Shown piece by piece: positions 47,063 to 59,344 of a stretch of 64,000 nt of DNA. The notes under the pieces are model-generated. The model made no database searches, was not told the origin of the DNA, and saw only the letters and a list, made by a program, of their open reading frames with translations. The translations under genes were made by a program, and so were the position numbers. The stretch is from Bacillota bacterium (lineage in GTDB: Bacteria > Bacillota > UBA994 > UBA5500). The DNA is taken from NCBI GenBank assembly GCA_029781045.1, contig JAKOXL010000053.1:39184-103183 (forward strand). Direction: 5' to 3'. Position 1 is the stretch's first letter. Every line of letters begins with the position of its first letter.

Positions 47063-47881
47063 ATGCGCGTTTATATTTCAGTAGATATCGAGGGTATCAG
47101 TACAGTAGTGAACACCACAAGTACCGGAATTACGGGCCATGATTACGAACGGGCTAGACGGCAAATGACAGCCGAGGCTAACGCGGCTGTCTTAGGTGCA
47201 CTAGCAGCCGGAGCCAGTGAGATTGTGGTCAATGACTCCCATGGCAGCATGACAAATCTCGTACCGGAAGAACTACACCCAGCAGCGGAGCTGATACAAG
47301 GGCGTGTGAAACCCCTACTCATGATGGCTGGAGTAGACGCAGGTTTTGATGCAGCCATTTTTGTTGGCTACCATTCCCGCATGCACCAGTCCGGTATTCT
47401 TAGCCATACTATTAACAGTGGTGCCGTATCCAACGTATATTTGAATGGCCAGCCCTGGGGGGAGACTGCGATCAACGCAGCCATTGCTGGCTATTATAAA
47501 GTGCCAGTGGTCCTCGTATCCGGTGATAATGAAGCTTGCCAAGAAGCCCTCTCCTATCTAGGAGTAGTAGAAACAGTGGCCGTTAAGAAGGCCATCAGCC
47601 GCTTTTCTGCCCGCTCGCTCCATCCCCAGAGGGCTTGTCAGCTAATCGAGGCCGGAGTGAGACGAGCTTTAGAAAACGTGGGACGGTATCAACCCTTCTG
47701 TCCTGAAGGCCCTTACACTTTCACCGTACAGTTTATCCAGGCCGGACATGCCGATATGGCTGCCATGATGCCCGGTGCGGTACGGGTGGATGGCAGCACA
47801 GTAAGTTTTAGCCATACCGACTATATTGAAGCTTTCCGCGGGCTACGCTGCATGATCAGCTTGGCCAGCCAAGCTCGGTAG
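47063..47881 (+). CDS. M55-family D-aminopeptidase (DppA-like)
   Basis: A 272-residue zinc aminopeptidase related to Bacillus DppA, which cleaves D-Ala peptides. VDIEGISTVV at the N-terminus supplies Asp/Glu ligands. NDSHGSMTNL and GYHSRMHQSGILSHT supply His ligands. ATG 47063 is eleven bases after GGAGG, and the family N-terminus MRVYISVDIEG fits. It may recycle wall D-amino-acid peptides or act in nutrient use with the nearby peptidases. Confidence 0.88.
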   Translation: MRVYISVDIEGISTVVNTTSTGITGHDYERARRQMTAEANAAVLGALAAGASEIVVNDSHGSMTNLVPEELHPAAELIQGRVKPLLMMAGVDAGFDAAIFVGYHSRMHQSGILSHTINSGAVSNVYLNGQPWGETAINAAIAGYYKVPVVLVSGDNEACQEALSYLGVVETVAVKKAISRFSARSLHPQRACQLIEAGVRRALENVGRYQPFCPEGPYTFTVQFIQAGHADMAAMMPGAVRVDGSTVSFSHTDYIEAFRGLRCMISLASQAR

Positions 47882-47934
47882 CTTGGCGAGCCAAGAATGA
47901 GCAGCTACTAAGGCCAAGCTATACCATAAAGAAG

Positions 47935-47968
47935 AAGGGGCTGTTTTTGTAACAGCCCCTTTGCTTTA
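47935..47968 (+). terminator. M55 gene terminator (repeated hairpin, copy 4)
   Basis: AAGGGGCTGTT/AACAGCCCCTT with a 5-base loop, then TTTGCTTT. It lies between convergent genes and could work both ways. Confidence 0.75.
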
Positions 47969-47988
47969 ATGTCTCCTAGTTGGTCGGG

Positions 47989-49227
47989 TTATTTGGCTAG
48001 GCGGACAATCGTGTTCAGCAGAACATTGGTTCCCCGCACACAATCTTCATCGGCCGTATACTCGGCGGGCGAGTGGCTTATACCATCTTTGCTCGGCACA
48101 AAAATCATGCCCGTTGGGCAGATGCGAGCTAAGTGTTGAGCATCATGCCCAGCTCCACTGGGCATGTAGCGCCAGGAGTAGCCCAGTTCATTGGCCACTT
48201 GTGCAATGGTCTGCTGTACCGATTCGTCCAACAAGGAAGGTGTTACTGCGGGTGCAGCCTCCCAAGTCAACTCCACGTGGCGCTCCGCCGCAATCTCTTG
48301 TAACCGAGTGCGTACCTTAGCCACCAACTCATCCATTACTTCCATCTTTATGTCTCGAATCTCTACTGTAAAATCCACTTGTCCCGGTACAACATTGACT
48401 CCACCGGGGTAAACCTGGAGCTTACCCACCGTCCCTACCGCTTCCAGATGGCCACTATCTCGCACTATTTGCTCTACAGCTTGCACCATAAGGGAAGCGG
48501 CCACCAAAGCATCTCGCCGTAGGTTCATGGGCGTTGTACCCGCATGGTTGGCTTGTCCTTTAACCGATACATTATAGCGGCGAATGCCGACGATGCCGGT
48601 CACGACACCGATTTGCTCCTTGGCTACGTCCAACTTGGCCCCTTGTTCAATATGTAACTCCACATAAGCGTGGATTTGCCCGGGCTTACGAGCCGCCTGC
48701 GGAAGGTCATCGGGGTTTAGTCCCCAGCTACAAAGGGCCTCGGCCAATGAGATCCCGTCAGCATCAGTAAGCTTAAGCTCTTCTTTCCCCAGTTCGCCAA
48801 TAATAGCCCGACTTCCAATCAAACCCCCAGAGAAGCGGCTTCCCTCTTCCTCCGTCCAGACCGCTAACCAGACAGGGCGACTAAGGGGCGTCTGCGTTTC
48901 CTGTAGACGAATAAGGCTCTCCAGCCCCGCCAAGACACCTAAGGCCCCATCATAGCGTCCACCGTTGGGAACCGTATCCACATGGGAGCCCACTATAACT
49001 GGTGGTTGCTCCTGTGCATCCTGCGCATAGATGAACAGATTGCCAACCGCATCAAAATGGGATCGCAGATCATACTGGCTAGCCCGAGCCTGCAGCCACT
49101 GGCGTGCCTGAAGATCGCCCGGAGTGAGGGCAAAGCGAGTTACCCCTTTATCGCTACTATTGCCAACGAGACTCAGTTCCTCCAATGATTTCAGCAGGCG
49201 TTCCTCATTAACAAACAACATACTCAT
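47989..49227 (-). CDS. M20-family amidase (N-carbamoyl-L-amino acid hydrolase / allantoate amidohydrolase type)
   Basis: A 412-residue zinc hydrolase that removes carbamoyl or ureido groups from amino-acid derivatives. VGSHVDTVPNGGRYDGALGVL carries metal ligands, TEEEGSRF the catalytic Glu and ligand, and ELHIEQGAKLD and GAGHDAQHLA the later ligands. The dimerisation domain insert (GQANHAGTTPMNLRRDAL) is present. No hydantoinase gene is adjacent, so the substrate cannot be fixed. GGAGG lies five bases before the ATG. Confidence 0.88.
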   Translation of the reverse strand: MSMLFVNEERLLKSLEELSLVGNSSDKGVTRFALTPGDLQARQWLQARASQYDLRSHFDAVGNLFIYAQDAQEQPPVIVGSHVDTVPNGGRYDGALGVLAGLESLIRLQETQTPLSRPVWLAVWTEEEGSRFSGGLIGSRAIIGELGKEELKLTDADGISLAEALCSWGLNPDDLPQAARKPGQIHAYVELHIEQGAKLDVAKEQIGVVTGIVGIRRYNVSVKGQANHAGTTPMNLRRDALVAASLMVQAVEQIVRDSGHLEAVGTVGKLQVYPGGVNVVPGQVDFTVEIRDIKMEVMDELVAKVRTRLQEIAAERHVELTWEAAPAVTPSLLDESVQQTIAQVANELGYSWRYMPSGAGHDAQHLARICPTGMIFVPSKDGISHSPAEYTADEDCVRGTNVLLNTIVRLAK

Positions 49228-49236
49228 CCTTACCTC

Positions 49237-49461
49237 CTAGTGCACGTGCTTACAATGATGATGGCCACAGCTACATTTTACCGCATGGGAGCGAGGGCGG
49301 AACCCTTGCGCCTCCAGCTGGGCACGGAAGTTGGCACGGAAGGCCTCCAAGTATGCTTGTCGTAGAGCGTGTTGCTCTGCTTGCTCGGCAGCACATAGCC
49401 CAACTGTCCGCTGTTTTCGGGCCAGCTCGTTAATGCGTGCCAGTTTATCCTCTGATAACAC
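49237..49461 (-). CDS. DUF896 (YnzC-type) small protein with Cys/His-rich tail
   Basis: A 74-residue protein. Residues 1-55 (LARINELARKQRTVGL...LRQAYLEAFRANFRAQLE) match the DUF896/YnzC family, a short helical hairpin of unknown function. The C-terminus KCSCGHHHCKHVH is unusually rich in Cys and His and may bind a metal. Starts at GTG 49461, 9 bases upstream of the amidase gene it is probably co-transcribed with. Confidence 0.75.
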   Translation of the reverse strand: MLSEDKLARINELARKQRTVGLCAAEQAEQHALRQAYLEAFRANFRAQLEAQGFRPRSHAVKCSCGHHHCKHVH

Positions 49462-49575
49462 TGCAATCCCCCTCTCGTGAATTAGTACGTTCCCAAAACA
49501 AGCGACTGGACGGCAGTTGACAAAAAGTATACATTATACCTAGACGGTGCAAGGCAGAAGCAGTACGGAATTTTT

Positions 49576-49600
49576 AGCTAATTCATTGTAACCATTAGCT
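49576..49600. promoter_or_regulatory. Inverted repeat upstream of the PFOR promoter
   Basis: AGCTAAT (49576-49582) and ATTAGCT (49594-49600) are perfect inverted arms separated by 11 bases, ending just before the predicted -35. Operator-like geometry, no known family recognised. Confidence 0.4.
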
Positions 49601-49607
49601 GAAGCCT

Positions 49608-49637
49608 TTGCCTAGCCCTTATATGATAAACTATACT
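49608..49637 (+). promoter_or_regulatory. Predicted PFOR promoter
   Basis: TTGCCT (49608-49613), 18 bases, TATACT (49632-49637), giving a leader of about 60 bases. Confidence 0.5.
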
Positions 49638-49692
49638 ATAGGATAGGCAGATGGCTGATCACACGACTCTGCTGCACCAAAAATACAAATAG

Positions 49693-53214
<3,522 letters not shown>

Positions 53215-53230
53215 AGTAGCTAGTTAGTAG

Positions 53231-53264
53231 AACACCGCAGCCCAATAGGGCTGCGGTGTTTTGC
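53231..53264 (+). terminator. PFOR terminator (bidirectional)
   Basis: AACACCGCAGCCC/GGGCTGCGGTGTT, a perfect 13-bp stem with a 4-base loop, then TTTTGCTTCT, between convergent PFOR and the S9 peptidase gene. Not of the repeated-hairpin family. Confidence 0.85.
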
Positions 53265-53270
53265 TTCTAT

Positions 53271-55238
53271 CTAGAGATATCGCTGGAACCAACCAACAAT
53301 GAAGTTCAGGCGATCAATACGGTTACGGGGCTTGCCAGAACGGGATAGCTCGTGATTCTCACCAGCGAACCGTACAAACTCGGTGGTCACTCCCAACCGC
53401 TTCAACGCCACATACCATTGTTCTGCCTGTTCCATGGGGCAGCGATGGTCTTCTTCGCTATGGATAATAAGAATTGGCGTCTTCACCCTCGGGGCATAGC
53501 GGATGGGTGAACGCTCCATGATAAAGTCTTCCGAATCCCAGAGGTCGCGACCACCAAAGCCGGCCTTATTGCCATACCAGCCGATATCGCTGCATCCATA
53601 TTTGGTATACATATTGCTGATACTGCGCAAAGTGACGGCCGCTTTAAAGCGATGGGTCTGAGTCACAATCCAGTTGGTCATATAACCACCGTAACTACCG
53701 CCGGTCACACCGAGGCGCGACTCATCGACCCAGTCCAGCTTCACCGCGTAGTCAACGGCACACATGAGGTCTACATAGTCATTGCCTCCCCAGTCGCCCA
53801 CCACGCCTTTGGTGAACTCTTCGCCGTAACCCTTACTACCGCGAGGGTTGGTGAAGAGTACGCCGTAACCGTTGGCGGCCAGTAACTGGAACTCATGCAT
53901 GAAAGCATAACCATAGGTGGCATGGGGGCCGCCATGAATATGCAGAACGAGAGGATACTTCTCGCCCGGAGCATAGTCGATGGGCTTCATGATCCACCCT
54001 TCAATTCTCCATCCGGGGGTGGTCTCCACTTCAAAGCGCTCCGCCGACGCCAGCCGCCAATCGGCCATAACTGCTTCATTGACGGCGGTTAAACGTTGCG
54101 TATTGCCTGCCTGCCAAAGATAAACGTCGCCCGGATTGCTCATACAGCCGGCGATATAGGCCAACGTATCTTGCCCCTCTACCACAGCATGGCTGAAGGA
54201 AGTGATGGAAAACTCGCCTGCAGTGAGCTGAGTGATTTCTTTGTTGAGACTTACGCGATAGAGATGGCACGCCCCCCCATCGGTAAACGTCACGACGAGG
54301 TGTTGTCCATCCGCCGTCCAAGCAGCACGGGAAGAACCGCCATCCATTCGGGCATCGCCGCCTACCGAGCACCCGACGGAGCGATCCAGAGCCTCAGTCA
54401 GATTGATCGCTTGGCCACCGTTGGATGGGACTACCCAGAGATCCGTATTAGCGTAACCTACTTCGCCTTTCTCATGACCGAAGTAGGCAATCAGGCTGCC
54501 GTCGGGAGAAAAGACCGGTGCGTTGGCCGAACCCCTGCCCTGAGTCAGGCGCCGCAAGTTGCTGCCATCGACATTGATCACCCAAATGTCGGGGATGAAA
54601 TGAAGCTCACAAGCGGGAGAAATGCAGGCACTGAAGGCTAAGCAGGTACCGTCGGGGCTCCAAGCCACCTCGGCCACATCAAAGTTCCCTTCCGTCAAGC
54701 GGCGCACGGAGTTGTTAGCCACGTCCAACACATATAGATGACGCCTTCTAGTATCAGTAAAGCCTACCCCGTTAAACTTATAGCGGAGGTGGGTAATGTG
54801 GCGCACATCCGGGTTCCTATCTTTTAACGCCTCTTCGTCCTGCGGATCCTTGCTCACATAGGCAAGATAACGACCATCGGGTGACCAGACATATTCGGCA
54901 ACCCCTTCAAGGGCCGTCGTTAGTTGGCGAGCCTCGCCCTCACTGGCCTCCAATAGGAATACTTGCGGCTTTCCCTGACGATTGGATACGAACGATAGAC
55001 CACCGCCTGGTCTCCAACGAGGACTTCCTTCCCTTACCAAACCACCATCAGCCTTCTGCCCATAGGTGAGTCTCTTAGGCTCAGATTCAGGGCAAACAGT
55101 CCAAATGGCAGAGCTATATCCATTCTTGGCCCTATCAACTTCCGTAAGCACATAAGCTACGCGACCATCGGCTGCTACTTGTGCGTCGCCAACAAAGCTT
55201 AATGCACAAATATCCTCAGCAACGATTTTTCGCTTCAT
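53271..55238 (-). CDS. S9-family (prolyl oligopeptidase/acylaminoacyl) peptidase, paralog 1
   Basis: A 655-residue cytoplasmic serine peptidase: N-terminal beta-propeller with TolB-like blades (WSPDGRYLAYVSK, WSPDGTCLAFSA, FSPDGSLIAYFGH) and a C-terminal alpha/beta hydrolase domain with nucleophile motif GGSYGGYMTNWI, the acidic residue in IIHSEEDHRC and the catalytic His in GENHELSRSG. It hydrolyses short or blocked peptides. ATG 55238 has GAGGAGG seven bases upstream. It is a paralog of the 669-residue protein at 57172. Confidence 0.92.
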   Translation of the reverse strand: MKRKIVAEDICALSFVGDAQVAADGRVAYVLTEVDRAKNGYSSAIWTVCPESEPKRLTYGQKADGGLVREGSPRWRPGGGLSFVSNRQGKPQVFLLEASEGEARQLTTALEGVAEYVWSPDGRYLAYVSKDPQDEEALKDRNPDVRHITHLRYKFNGVGFTDTRRRHLYVLDVANNSVRRLTEGNFDVAEVAWSPDGTCLAFSACISPACELHFIPDIWVINVDGSNLRRLTQGRGSANAPVFSPDGSLIAYFGHEKGEVGYANTDLWVVPSNGGQAINLTEALDRSVGCSVGGDARMDGGSSRAAWTADGQHLVVTFTDGGACHLYRVSLNKEITQLTAGEFSITSFSHAVVEGQDTLAYIAGCMSNPGDVYLWQAGNTQRLTAVNEAVMADWRLASAERFEVETTPGWRIEGWIMKPIDYAPGEKYPLVLHIHGGPHATYGYAFMHEFQLLAANGYGVLFTNPRGSKGYGEEFTKGVVGDWGGNDYVDLMCAVDYAVKLDWVDESRLGVTGGSYGGYMTNWIVTQTHRFKAAVTLRSISNMYTKYGCSDIGWYGNKAGFGGRDLWDSEDFIMERSPIRYAPRVKTPILIIHSEEDHRCPMEQAEQWYVALKRLGVTTEFVRFAGENHELSRSGKPRNRIDRLNFIVGWFQRYL

Positions 55239-55341
55239 ATCTGTACCTCCTCGCATCGCTAAGATCAAATGGCCACATCAAGCGCTAGCTCAATGCCCTG
55301 CCTGTACATTTCACCACCAACAATCAATATCCTGCTACCAT

Positions 55342-56238
55342 TTAGTGAAAAGGCTCCAGTAGCCGCCGGAGGCGGGGAATTTGGGCTTCCATGGCCTTCT
55401 CCCCCCGTGCAATGATCTCAGGGATGCGTTCAAAGTCCCTAAGGGAAACGTCATAGATTCGAGGCCGCACCACCAGATCGGCTGTCTTCTCCAGCTGACA
55501 CTTGGTCAACTCTTCTCCTAGGATATGTAAGGACTGGGAAATTACCTCGATTACACTGTCAACCCTCTCTTCTCTTTGGCCTGCATAGCCGAGGTCAATA
55601 GCCACTACTACCTGAGCTCCAAGATCTCGCACCAACTGGGCTGGCACACTGGCATGTACCGCCCCATCCACCAACGTATAGCCGTACAGCTGCAGTGGCG
55701 CAAAAACCCCGGGGATACTGGAACTGGCACGCACCCCTTGCACAACGGTAGCCCCGGTAAGAGTCACATCAGCACTGGACATCTCCCTACTGGCGAAGGC
55801 CACCGCGTCACCTGTTTCCACATCCACAGCCAAGACCGCCGTCGGCAACGACAGGCCAGCAAACTTCTGTTGGCCCAGTAGGCTGGTTAAATACTTCTCC
55901 CAAGCCTCGCCTTTAACCAATCCCATTGGTAAGACCTCAGGTTGACACCTCTTCCCACAGACCCAGCCCTTAAGCAATGATAGAAAGGACCGCCAAGTTA
56001 GGTTGGAGTCATATAGCTTGCTGGCGTTCAACTGCAGCGCCAAATCCTCCAAAGCTGCCACCGAATACCCGGCAGCATACAAGGCAGCCACCACCGCCCC
56101 CGCACTACTGCCGGCCAAGCATGTTGGTTGCAAACCATGCCTTTCCAAACACTTCAGCACCCCTATATGGGCCGCCCCTCTCAGACCGCCACTGCCCAGG
56201 GCCAGCCCAAAGCGACTCTTCCCCACTCGCACTTGCAT
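55342..56238 (-). CDS. Patatin-like phospholipase family protein
   Basis: A 298-residue patatin-fold serine hydrolase with a Ser-Asp dyad: oxyanion motif GSGGLRGAAHIG, nucleophile elbow GSSAG near 43-47, and DGAVHASVP. Closest in plan to the bacterial RssA/YlbK type. Substrate unknown. It begins 98 bases from the divergent ridA gene. Confidence 0.88.
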   Translation of the reverse strand: MQVRVGKSRFGLALGSGGLRGAAHIGVLKCLERHGLQPTCLAGSSAGAVVAALYAAGYSVAALEDLALQLNASKLYDSNLTWRSFLSLLKGWVCGKRCQPEVLPMGLVKGEAWEKYLTSLLGQQKFAGLSLPTAVLAVDVETGDAVAFASREMSSADVTLTGATVVQGVRASSSIPGVFAPLQLYGYTLVDGAVHASVPAQLVRDLGAQVVVAIDLGYAGQREERVDSVIEVISQSLHILGEELTKCQLEKTADLVVRPRIYDVSLRDFERIPEIIARGEKAMEAQIPRLRRLLEPFH

Positions 56239-56336
56239 GCGAAAACACCCCCTGCCAATGCTTATGCCTCCGCTAAGCAGGAATAAGCCACCGGAAAGCT
56301 AACTCTAGATTAGAGAGAATTGGAGGAGGTTCTGTT

Positions 56337-56789
56337 ATGGGCGAGATTGAAAAACGTTTGCTGCAGCTGGGAATAGAACTACCGGAGGTACCCAACCCGC
56401 TAGGCAACTACATTCCAACCAATCGGGTAGGGAACTTAGTCTATACCTCAGGTCAGGGTTCCCGCAACATCAAAGGCAAAGTGGGGGGCGATTTATCCAT
56501 CGAAGAAGGATACGCGGCCGCCCGCGAGGCCACCTTGCGTTGTCTTGCCTGTCTGAAGGCCGAACTGGGCACATTAGACAAGGTGGAGAAAGTCTTTAAG
56601 GTGTTGGGTTTCATCGCCAGCGCTCCCGGCTTTACCGCTCAACCAACGGTACTTAACGGTTGTTCCGATCTCTTAGTGGAAGTGTTTGGTGATAGAGGTC
56701 GCCATGCCCGTAGCGCTATCGGCGTTTCCGAACTGCCGCAGGGCATAGCGGTGGAAGTGGAAATGTTGGTGCAGGTCAGAGACGAATAG
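56337..56789 (+). CDS. RidA-family enamine/imine deaminase
   Basis: A 150-residue RidA/YjgF protein of the longer subgroup (GNYIPTNRVGNLVYTSGQGS...; RSAIGVSELPQGIAVEVEMLV). It hydrolyses reactive enamines formed from amino acids by PLP enzymes. The conserved catalytic Arg of the RSA(I)GV motif is present. GGAGGAGG lies upstream of the ATG. Fits an amino-acid-degrading neighbourhood. Confidence 0.9.
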   Translation: MGEIEKRLLQLGIELPEVPNPLGNYIPTNRVGNLVYTSGQGSRNIKGKVGGDLSIEEGYAAAREATLRCLACLKAELGTLDKVEKVFKVLGFIASAPGFTAQPTVLNGCSDLLVEVFGDRGRHARSAIGVSELPQGIAVEVEMLVQVRDE

Positions 56790-56824
56790 AGAACAGGGCT
56801 GCCACTAGGCGGAATGTAAAGCAC

Positions 56825-56853
56825 AAGGGGCTGTCGTAAGACAGCCCCTTTTT
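56825..56853 (+). terminator. ridA terminator (repeated hairpin, copy 5)
   Basis: AAGGGGCTGTC/GACAGCCCCTT, 11-bp perfect stem with GTAA loop, followed by TTTTT, 35 bases past the ridA stop. Confidence 0.88.
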
Positions 56854-57095
56854 CGTTGTGTTCCGGAAGGCCGCGGTCACACTAGAGCGCCTGTGCCCAA
56901 CCGCAGTTGGAATGAGCTTAGCTCGCCAAGGGCAGCGACGGCACTCGCGCCAGTCGCCCTGTTGAAACTGACTGGAAGTCAGGCGCTAAGCGCCTATTAC
57001 GGTGCAAAGAGATTGCTCGGCCTGTTGTCGCTGACTTTCCTTGGCTCCCTCGCTCTACTGCTTATTGGGACCAACGCTGTGCGTGTGACCAACGC
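56825..57095 (+). repeat. Dispersed terminator-linked repeat, copy C (most complete)
   Basis: Order of blocks: hairpin, TTCCGG, GGTCACAC (56875-56882), GAGCGCCTGTGCCC (56885-56898), GGAATGAG (56909-56916), GGCAGCGACGG (56931-56941), a ~100-base unshared middle, TTGGCTCCCTCGCTCTA (57041-57057), and GTGTGACC (57083-57090). The GGTCACAC and GTGTGACC ends are an inverted repeat. It fills the 382-base gap between ridA and the convergent S9 gene. No open frame with a ribosome site is inside. Confidence 0.7.
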
Positions 57096-57171
57096 CTTAT
57101 GGCAGTATCCGCTCGGGTACAACCTTAGTACGACTGCCCCTTGGTCACTATTTCTAGAGTAGGTTCGATAG

Positions 57172-59181
57172 CTACACTTGCGGGATGTATTTGTCGAACC
57201 AGTCGACTATGGCATTCAGGCGGGCTATACGCAACAGCGGCCGCCCACTACGAGATAACTCATGGTTGGAGCCAGGGAAGCGTATCAGTTGGGTGGTCTT
57301 CCCTAACCGTTTCAAGAAGACAAACAACTGCTCCGCCTGCTCAATTGGGCAACGCAGGTCCTCTTCGCCATGCAAGATGAGCAAGGGCGTCTCAACATTC
57401 TTGACATAGGTTAACGGTGAGAACTTAACCATTTGCTCTGGATCATCCCACGGGTTCGCTTTGTGCTCGTTCTCCGTGAAATAGCTGCCTATATCGGAGG
57501 CACCGGTGAAACTGGTCCAGTTGGATATACTACGTTGGGTAACAGCAGCTTTGAAGCGATTGGTATGACCTACAATCCAGTTGGTCATGAAACCACCATA
57601 ACTACCGCCGGTTACGCCAAGACGATTCTCATCGATGAATGCCATGTTGGCCACACAGTAATCCATGGCAGCCATCAGATCCTTGTAGTCGCCGCCACCG
57701 TAGTCCCCACGGCAGCCATCAACGAACTTCTGGCCATAGCCATGGCTGCCACGTGGGTTAGTGTAGATAACCACATAGCCACGGGAACAGAGCAACTGGA
57801 ACTCGAAGAAGAAGGTGTTTCCGAACATGGTATGGGGTCCGCCATGGATTTCCAAGATGGCCGGGTACTTCTTGTCCGGTTCGAAGTTAATAGGTTTCAT
57901 AACCCAGCCTTGGATATTTACACCATCAAAGCTGGGGCAGTTGAACTCTTCTGTAGTACTGAGGGCCAAACCCTGCAACAGTTCGGCGTTTACGTTCGTC
58001 AGCTGCTCGTGCTGCTTGTTGAGCAGGTCAAAGACATAGAGATCTCCCGGATTCAAAACATCGGTGTAGGCGAAGGTGGCCTTCTTGCCTTCACTGTCGA
58101 GGGTGAAGCTATAGATTGCTCCTGGTAGATCGCTAACTTGCTCCACTTCGCCCCCAGCCGCCGGCAAGCGATAGAGATGGGCATAACCCTTATCGGCAGC
58201 AACAAAATAGATGTACCCGTTGGTAGCCCATACCGGCTGCATGGAACCTCCGCCATAGCGAGAGTCGGCATTAGTGGTAATACCTACCGGCAACTCCATC
58301 TGGCAGTTGAGGCACACCGGCTCGCCACCCTGAGCCGAGATACGATAGAATTTGGGCAAAGTAGCACCTGCATACTTGCGGTCATGCCACAGATAGACAA
58401 TTTCCTTACCATCCAAAGACCAGACGGGGAAGCTCGTTGAACCGTTGCTACCCGTGAGTTTTACCATCTCACCACCATTAGCAGGAATCACATAGAGATC
58501 GCTAATATTGGGATGGAAGTCGGCGTCGGGCAAACGGTTGCTGACGAAAGCTATATACTGGCTGCAGGGCGACCAGGCTGGTGAGTTGATGGGATAGTCA
58601 CCGCAAGTTAACTGTTTTACCTCCTTCGTGGCCAAATCCAGGACAAAAAGCTGGCCGGTTCTCTTGGGGAGTAGACCCACTCCATTCATCTTGTAGCGCA
58701 AGGAATCAACCACGTAAGGGGTGTCCATTTGCTCCTTCTTGAGCTTCTCCCGCTCCTCTTTGCTCATCTCTTTGCGTAAGGACTCGGGGGTATCCTCTTT
58801 ACCCACCGCACTGATAAAAAGGAGCTTCTTGCCGTCGGGTGACCAACTGGGATTGCTGACGCCCCAACGCATGGTGGTCAGCTGCTCGGCCTCGCCAAAC
58901 CCATCCCGCAGCAACCATAACTGGCGGGAACCACTGCGTTGGGAGATAAAAACCAGATGGCGGCCATCGGGGGACCAAACCGGGCTTTCCGCCCCTACCA
59001 CTATCCGACGGTCTTCTTTGCTGTCGACCTCAACCAGGTAGAGATCGGTCTTGTATTCCTTGCTCGCCCCATCAATGTGGGTCTTGGCATAGGCGATGCG
59101 ATTCCCACAGGGCGAGATTTGCGGGTCCGAGAGAAACTGTAGCTTCAACAGATCCTCGGCCACTACAGGACGTTTCATCAT
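57172..59181 (-). CDS. S9-family peptidase, paralog 2
   Basis: A 669-residue paralog of the 53271-55238 protein with the same plan: beta-propeller (WSPDGRHLVFISQ, WSPDGKKLLFISA) and alpha/beta hydrolase with GGSYGGFMTNWIVG, ILHGEEDLRC and GSNHELSRSG. The two share long stretches such as MKPI(N/D)..P..KYP.(I/V)L.IHGGPH. The start is ATG 59181, seven bases after AGGAGG. The frame open to 59568 lies over the divergent promoter region and is not coding. Confidence 0.92.
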   Translation of the reverse strand: MMKRPVVAEDLLKLQFLSDPQISPCGNRIAYAKTHIDGASKEYKTDLYLVEVDSKEDRRIVVGAESPVWSPDGRHLVFISQRSGSRQLWLLRDGFGEAEQLTTMRWGVSNPSWSPDGKKLLFISAVGKEDTPESLRKEMSKEEREKLKKEQMDTPYVVDSLRYKMNGVGLLPKRTGQLFVLDLATKEVKQLTCGDYPINSPAWSPCSQYIAFVSNRLPDADFHPNISDLYVIPANGGEMVKLTGSNGSTSFPVWSLDGKEIVYLWHDRKYAGATLPKFYRISAQGGEPVCLNCQMELPVGITTNADSRYGGGSMQPVWATNGYIYFVAADKGYAHLYRLPAAGGEVEQVSDLPGAIYSFTLDSEGKKATFAYTDVLNPGDLYVFDLLNKQHEQLTNVNAELLQGLALSTTEEFNCPSFDGVNIQGWVMKPINFEPDKKYPAILEIHGGPHTMFGNTFFFEFQLLCSRGYVVIYTNPRGSHGYGQKFVDGCRGDYGGGDYKDLMAAMDYCVANMAFIDENRLGVTGGSYGGFMTNWIVGHTNRFKAAVTQRSISNWTSFTGASDIGSYFTENEHKANPWDDPEQMVKFSPLTYVKNVETPLLILHGEEDLRCPIEQAEQLFVFLKRLGKTTQLIRFPGSNHELSRSGRPLLRIARLNAIVDWFDKYIPQV

Positions 59182-59249
59182 AACGATGCCTCCTTTAGTC
59201 AGATAGTTATATTGTCGCCGACAGAAGCGACTTAGTTGGTATAGACTCC

Positions 59250-59278
59250 TTGCCTTATTTCGCTTCGCGTAGTAATAT
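59250..59278 (+). promoter_or_regulatory. Predicted M20 amidohydrolase promoter
   Basis: TTGCCT (59250-59255), 17 bases, TAATAT (59273-59278), about 60 bases before the TTG start. Confidence 0.5.
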
Positions 59279-59344
59279 CCCTGCAAGTGAAGTAAAATAA
59301 GAGTTAGTTGCTGAACAAAAACACACAGAAGGAGGTAACCCACT

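Noticed and set aside
57433..58128. 231-codon plus-strand frame inside the second S9 peptidase
   Set aside because: Opposite strand of a catalytic domain with GGSYGG and NHELSRSG motifs; a shadow.
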